Assembly: GCA_904420055.1 (NCBI GenBank)
Contig: CAJFTV010000087.1
Location: 1 to 44,146 of the forward strand
Reading direction: 5' to 3'
DNA length: 44,146 nt
Origin: Candidatus Alloscillospira gallinarum
Lineage (GTDB): Bacteria; Bacillota; Clostridia; Oscillospirales; Oscillospiraceae
In this document: positions 42,003 to 44,146 of the stretch, in pieces
Layout of the letters: each line of letters opens with the position of its first letter
Numbering within the stretch: position 1 is the stretch's first letter
The notes under the pieces: model-generated
Seen by the model: the letters and a program-made list of their open reading frames with translations, nothing else
Told to the model about the DNA's origin: nothing
The model's database searches: none
Program-made: the position numbers and the translations under genes

Positions 42003-42368
42003 TTACTTTGCAGGTATTATCTCAATCCAGTACCCGTCAGGGTCCTCAATAAAATAAACTCCCAGCATTTCATTCTCAAAGCAGATTATTCCCATATCCT
42101 TGTGTTTTGCATGCATAGCCTCAAAGTCATCTGTCACAATGCCCAGATGGAACTCGCCTTCCCCCAGATTATAGGGCTCCTTTCTGTCCCGCAGATGGGT
42201 AAGCTCAATACAAAACGGCGTGTCGTCGTTGCCGATAAAAACCAGACGGAAAGACCCGTCCTCTGCCTTCATCTCCCTTTTCGGCACAAACCCCAGGGCG
42301 TTCTTATAAAACTCAAGGCTCTTTTCAAGGTCTAACACGTTAAAATTATAGTGATCCATTCTGAGCAT
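42003..42368 (-). CDS. gloA: Glyoxalase I-like VOC family protein
   Basis: A 121-residue vicinal-oxygen-chelate protein. The four metal ligands of lactoylglutathione lyase can be placed: His6 (MDHYNFNV), Glu in FCIELTH, His in FHLGIV and Glu in GYWIEI. GloA converts the hemithioacetal of methylglyoxal and a thiol into a lactoyl thioester. Many Clostridia lack glutathione, so the thiol or even the substrate may differ. ATG 42368 is set by AGGAGG seven bases upstream; the open frame to 42635 is antisense-like extension into ttcA. Confidence 0.85.
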   Translation of the reverse strand: MLRMDHYNFNVLDLEKSLEFYKNALGFVPKREMKAEDGSFRLVFIGNDDTPFCIELTHLRDRKEPYNLGEGEFHLGIVTDDFEAMHAKHKDMGIICFENEMLGVYFIEDPDGYWIEIIPAK

Positions 42369-42435
42369 GGCGGCTCCTCCTATATCTTTTTGACTGCAAA
42401 AACAGAGTATCTGCTTTCTCTCATCTTGGTACAAT

Positions 42436-42465
42436 ATTATATCATCATATCCTGTGCATTTGCAA
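42436..42465 (-). promoter_or_regulatory. Promoter of gloA
   Basis: On the minus strand TTGCAA (42460-42465), 18 bases and TATAAT (42436-42441) give a good promoter in the gap between ttcA and gloA. Confidence 0.7.
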
Positions 42466-42472
42466 CCCGATT

Positions 42473-43219
42473 TTATGGCAGCGGACGCCGGGAATACTCC
42501 GCCGGCTCCCACCCGTCCAGCGGAAGCCGCTGCATTGCCCCGAATACCTTTGTCTTGAGGTCGGGATAACGCTCTCCCAGTTCTTTCAGGAGAATTTTTA
42601 CTTCCTCCCGTTTGCTGGCCCCGTCTTTTGGACATGTACTTTTAACTATTGGAAGCTTATACCGCTCCGCAATGCCTCTCACCGTGCCCTCTCCCACATA
42701 CAGCATGGGCCTTATCTGGGTCACATCGGTACGGCTCATATACGTCACCGGCTGGAAGCAGGAAATCCGCCCCTCATAGAAAAGGGACAGCAGAAATGTC
42801 TCCACCGCGTCGTCAAAATGGTGGCCCAAGGCAATCTTGTTTATCCCTTCCGCCTTCATCATGTCGTGTATTGCCCCACGGCGCATTTTGGCACACAGGG
42901 CACATGGGTTTTTTTCCTTTCTCTCCTTGAAAATTATGCTGTACAGGTCTGTCTTTTTGAGGACATACGGCACCCCAAGGCGGCGGCACAGCTCTGCCGT
43001 CTGAGAAAAATCCATTCCCTCAAATCCCATGGACAACGTAAGTCCGTAGAGCGTAAACTTTTTCGGATAGTAATTTCTCAGATTGGCAAGGGCGCACAAA
43101 AGCGCTGTGGAGTCCTTCCCGCCGGAAAGTCCAACAGCAATCCTGTCCCCCTCCTCAATCATATGGTAATCCTCAACACACCGGCGAACAAGCCCGGTAA
43201 ATCTGTTCATATCTGACAT
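42473..43219 (-). CDS. ttcA: TtcA-like tRNA 2-thiocytidine synthetase
   Basis: A 248-residue PP-loop ATPase with SGGKDS at 32-37, NPCALCAKMRRG (CxxC near 108-111), GHHFDDAVETFLLSL and a third conserved Cys in KSTCP. These are the marks of the TtcA group, which uses an Fe-S cluster to thiolate C32 of certain tRNAs after adenylation. Related PP-loop proteins with other substrates exist, so the exact target is inferred. Its sulfur could come from the cysteine desulfurase at 25.6 kb. GGAG precedes ATG. It diverges from rplM. Confidence 0.85.
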   Translation of the reverse strand: MSDMNRFTGLVRRCVEDYHMIEEGDRIAVGLSGGKDSTALLCALANLRNYYPKKFTLYGLTLSMGFEGMDFSQTAELCRRLGVPYVLKKTDLYSIIFKERKEKNPCALCAKMRRGAIHDMMKAEGINKIALGHHFDDAVETFLLSLFYEGRISCFQPVTYMSRTDVTQIRPMLYVGEGTVRGIAERYKLPIVKSTCPKDGASKREEVKILLKELGERYPDLKTKVFGAMQRLPLDGWEPAEYSRRPLP

Positions 43220-43305
43220 TTTTCACCACTCCAGTGAGAAAACAAAAAATAAAATTGAAATTGAGTATTTGAGCGTAAATCAAAGAAAAATTGAGCATTT
43301 TAAAG

Positions 43306-43335
43306 TTTATAGTGTGCTAAATAAAATTTCATCAA
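43306..43335 (-). promoter_or_regulatory. Candidate promoter of ttcA
   Basis: On the minus strand TTGATG (43330-43335), 18 bases and TATAAA (43306-43311) give a weak-to-moderate promoter, about 80 bases before the start. Confidence 0.45.
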
Positions 43336-43343
43336 AATATGTG

Positions 43344-43372
43344 TTGACACTGCCCCTGCCTTGTGATATAAA
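43344..43372 (+). promoter_or_regulatory. Promoter of rplM-rpsI
   Basis: TTGACA (43344-43349), 17 bases and TATAAA (43367-43372) form a strong sigma-A promoter. Transcription should begin near 43379, directly before the structured leader. Confidence 0.85.
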
Positions 43373-43378
43373 TGTAAG

Positions 43379-43440
43379 GCACGCCACAGGGACATTCTAA
43401 GTGGCGGAACGTGATTTGTCAAAGAATATTTATTATAAAA
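43379..43440 (+). promoter_or_regulatory. L13 leader (ribosomal protein leader)
   Basis: The leader can fold with an outer stem CACG/CGTG (43380-43383, 43410-43413) and an inner stem CCAC/GTGG (43384-43387, 43401-43404) around GGGACATTCTAA. Position and shape agree with the L13 leader known upstream of rplM in Bacillota, thought to let L13 or S9 control their own operon. Confidence 0.65.
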
Positions 43441-43458
43441 AAGGTTGGAGGAAGCACA

Positions 43459-43890
43459 ATGTCAACAACACTGGCAAAAAAAGAGACCGTTTCCCGTAAA
43501 TGGTATGTGCTTGACGCAGCTGGCAAGCCCCTTGGCCGCACTGCTGCACAGGCTGCGGTTCTTCTCCGCGGTAAGCACAAGGTAGACTATACACCCAACG
43601 TAGACTGCGGCGACTATGTAATAATAATCAACGCAGAGAAGGCAATACTCACCGGCAATAAGCTCATTCAGAAGTACTACCGCCGTCACAGCGGCTGGGT
43701 AGGCGGACTGAAAGAGGTTCAGTACAAGCGCCTCATGGAGCAGCGTCCTGACTTTGCCATGGAGCTTGCCGTAAAGGGCATGATGGCCAAAAACACACTT
43801 GACAGAAACGCCATGAAACGTCTGCACATCTATAAGGGTGCAGAGCACCGTCACGCAGCTCAGCAGCCCGTGGCATGGACACAGGAATAA
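43459..43890 (+). CDS. rplM: 50S ribosomal protein L13
   Basis: A 143-residue L13 with RKWYVLDAAGKPLGRTAAQAA at the start, the central VDCGDYVIIINAEKAILTGNK and the MAVKGMMAKNTL-like segment near 107-117. L13 is an early-assembly protein of the 50S subunit. GGAGG lies seven bases before ATG 43459; a frame opening at 43411 lies in the leader and is discounted. rpsI follows after 14 bases, as in most bacteria. Confidence 0.97.
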   Translation: MSTTLAKKETVSRKWYVLDAAGKPLGRTAAQAAVLLRGKHKVDYTPNVDCGDYVIIINAEKAILTGNKLIQKYYRRHSGWVGGLKEVQYKRLMEQRPDFAMELAVKGMMAKNTLDRNAMKRLHIYKGAEHRHAAQQPVAWTQE

Positions 43891-43904
43891 GGAGGTACCC
43901 GAAC

Positions 43905-44146
43905 ATGTATACCAGTAAAAAACCTTATCACTACGGAACAGGCAGAAGAAAATCTTCTGTTGCAAGAGTACACCTTTTCCCCGGCGGAACGGGCAATATC
44001 ACAATTAACGGACGTGACATCGACGATTATTTCGGTCTTGACACCTTAAAGCTCATCGTCCGCCAGCCCCTGAACACCACCGACACACTTGGCAAGGTTG
44101 ATATAGTCGCAACCGTATCAGGCGGCGGCGTGACAGGCCAGGCCGG
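43905..44146 (+). CDS. rpsI: 30S ribosomal protein S9 (3' end outside window)
   Basis: The first 80 or so residues of S9, starting MYTSKKPYHYGTGRRKSSVA with the family GxGRRK motif and RVHLFPGGTGNITING. The window stops before the basic C-terminal tail that reaches the P-site tRNA. AGGAGG lies eight bases before the ATG. It is co-transcribed with rplM. Confidence 0.96.
   Translation, partial: MYTSKKPYHYGTGRRKSSVARVHLFPGGTGNITINGRDIDDYFGLDTLKLIVRQPLNTTDTLGKVDIVATVSGGGVTGQA

Noticed and set aside
42369..42635. 90-residue N-terminal extension of the glyoxalase
   Set aside because: It runs into ttcA, has no matching domain, and the AGGAGG before ATG 42368 marks the real start.
43257..43301. Direct repeats TTGAGTATTT and TTGAGCATTT before ttcA
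   Set aside because: Only two imperfect short copies in AT-rich sequence, within what chance allows.

Overview
The window looks like a chromosomal segment of a mid-GC member of Bacillota, class Clostridia. The reasons are strong GGAGG-type ribosome binding sites, frequent TTG and GTG starts, sigma-A promoters of the TTGACA-17-TATAAT kind, a zinc-type L33, the gene order rpmG-secE-nusG-rplK-rplA, and families typical of Clostridia (YmdB, MtaB, QueH, DUF6273, the orphan P-loop protein at 39.3 kb). Almost all of it is coding. No rRNA, CRISPR array, insertion sequence or prophage was seen. There is one tRNA, tRNA-Gly(CCC).

Layout. 0-3.1 kb: a divergent pair, an SDR dehydrogenase and an old-yellow-enzyme/dienoyl-CoA-reductase-type flavoprotein, sharing an operator-like intergenic region. 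3.2-6.3 kb: exopolyphosphatase and polyphosphate kinase, overlapping out of frame and preceded by a Pho-box-like repeat. 6.4-8.8 kb (minus): rpmG-secE-nusG-rplK-rplA with a clear promoter, a probable L1 autoregulatory leader and a terminator directly after rplA, so rplJL is not adjacent. 9.0-9.8 kb: an orphan serine-recombinase tail protein with an attenuator-like leader and a widely spaced inverted repeat. 9.8-15.2 kb (minus): FAD dehydrogenase, ruvX, HAD phosphatase, then a translationally coupled SAH deaminase and SAHH-like hydrolase. 15.3-20.5 kb (plus): prfA-tsaC-coaE-apeB-pepV, mostly with overlapping genes. 20.6-25.5 kb: a second flavin reductase, then an accessory stretch of single genes in alternating orientation: a new 39-residue gene, a DUF6273 protein, a lipoprotein, an AT-rich membrane-anchored protein and a small membrane protein. 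25.6-34.3 kb: nifS and mtaB from overlapping divergent promoters, serC-serA, lipid kinase, ymdB-SDR-GNAT, and yggS. 34.5-44.1 kb: tRNA-Gly, Na/Pi symporter, DacF-type carboxypeptidase, pgi, P-loop protein, queH, an SLC13/ArsB-like permease, a 43-residue membrane protein, glyoxalase, ttcA, and rplM-rpsI behind an L13 leader (rpsI is cut by the window end).

Themes. Four loci act on tRNA: tsaC and mtaB work in sequence on A37, queH makes queuosine, and ttcA thiolates C32. Phosphate handling is represented by ppx-ppk and the Na/Pi symporter. The metabolic item most likely to be misannotated is the deaminase-hydrolase pair. The hydrolase has Lys where classical SAH hydrolases carry the Glu/Gln that contacts the adenine amino group, so I infer that it hydrolyses S-inosylhomocysteine after deamination of SAH. 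The least explained items are the recombinase-tail protein with its leader and repeats, and the 39-residue gene whose ribosome binding site lies inside a terminator-like hairpin.
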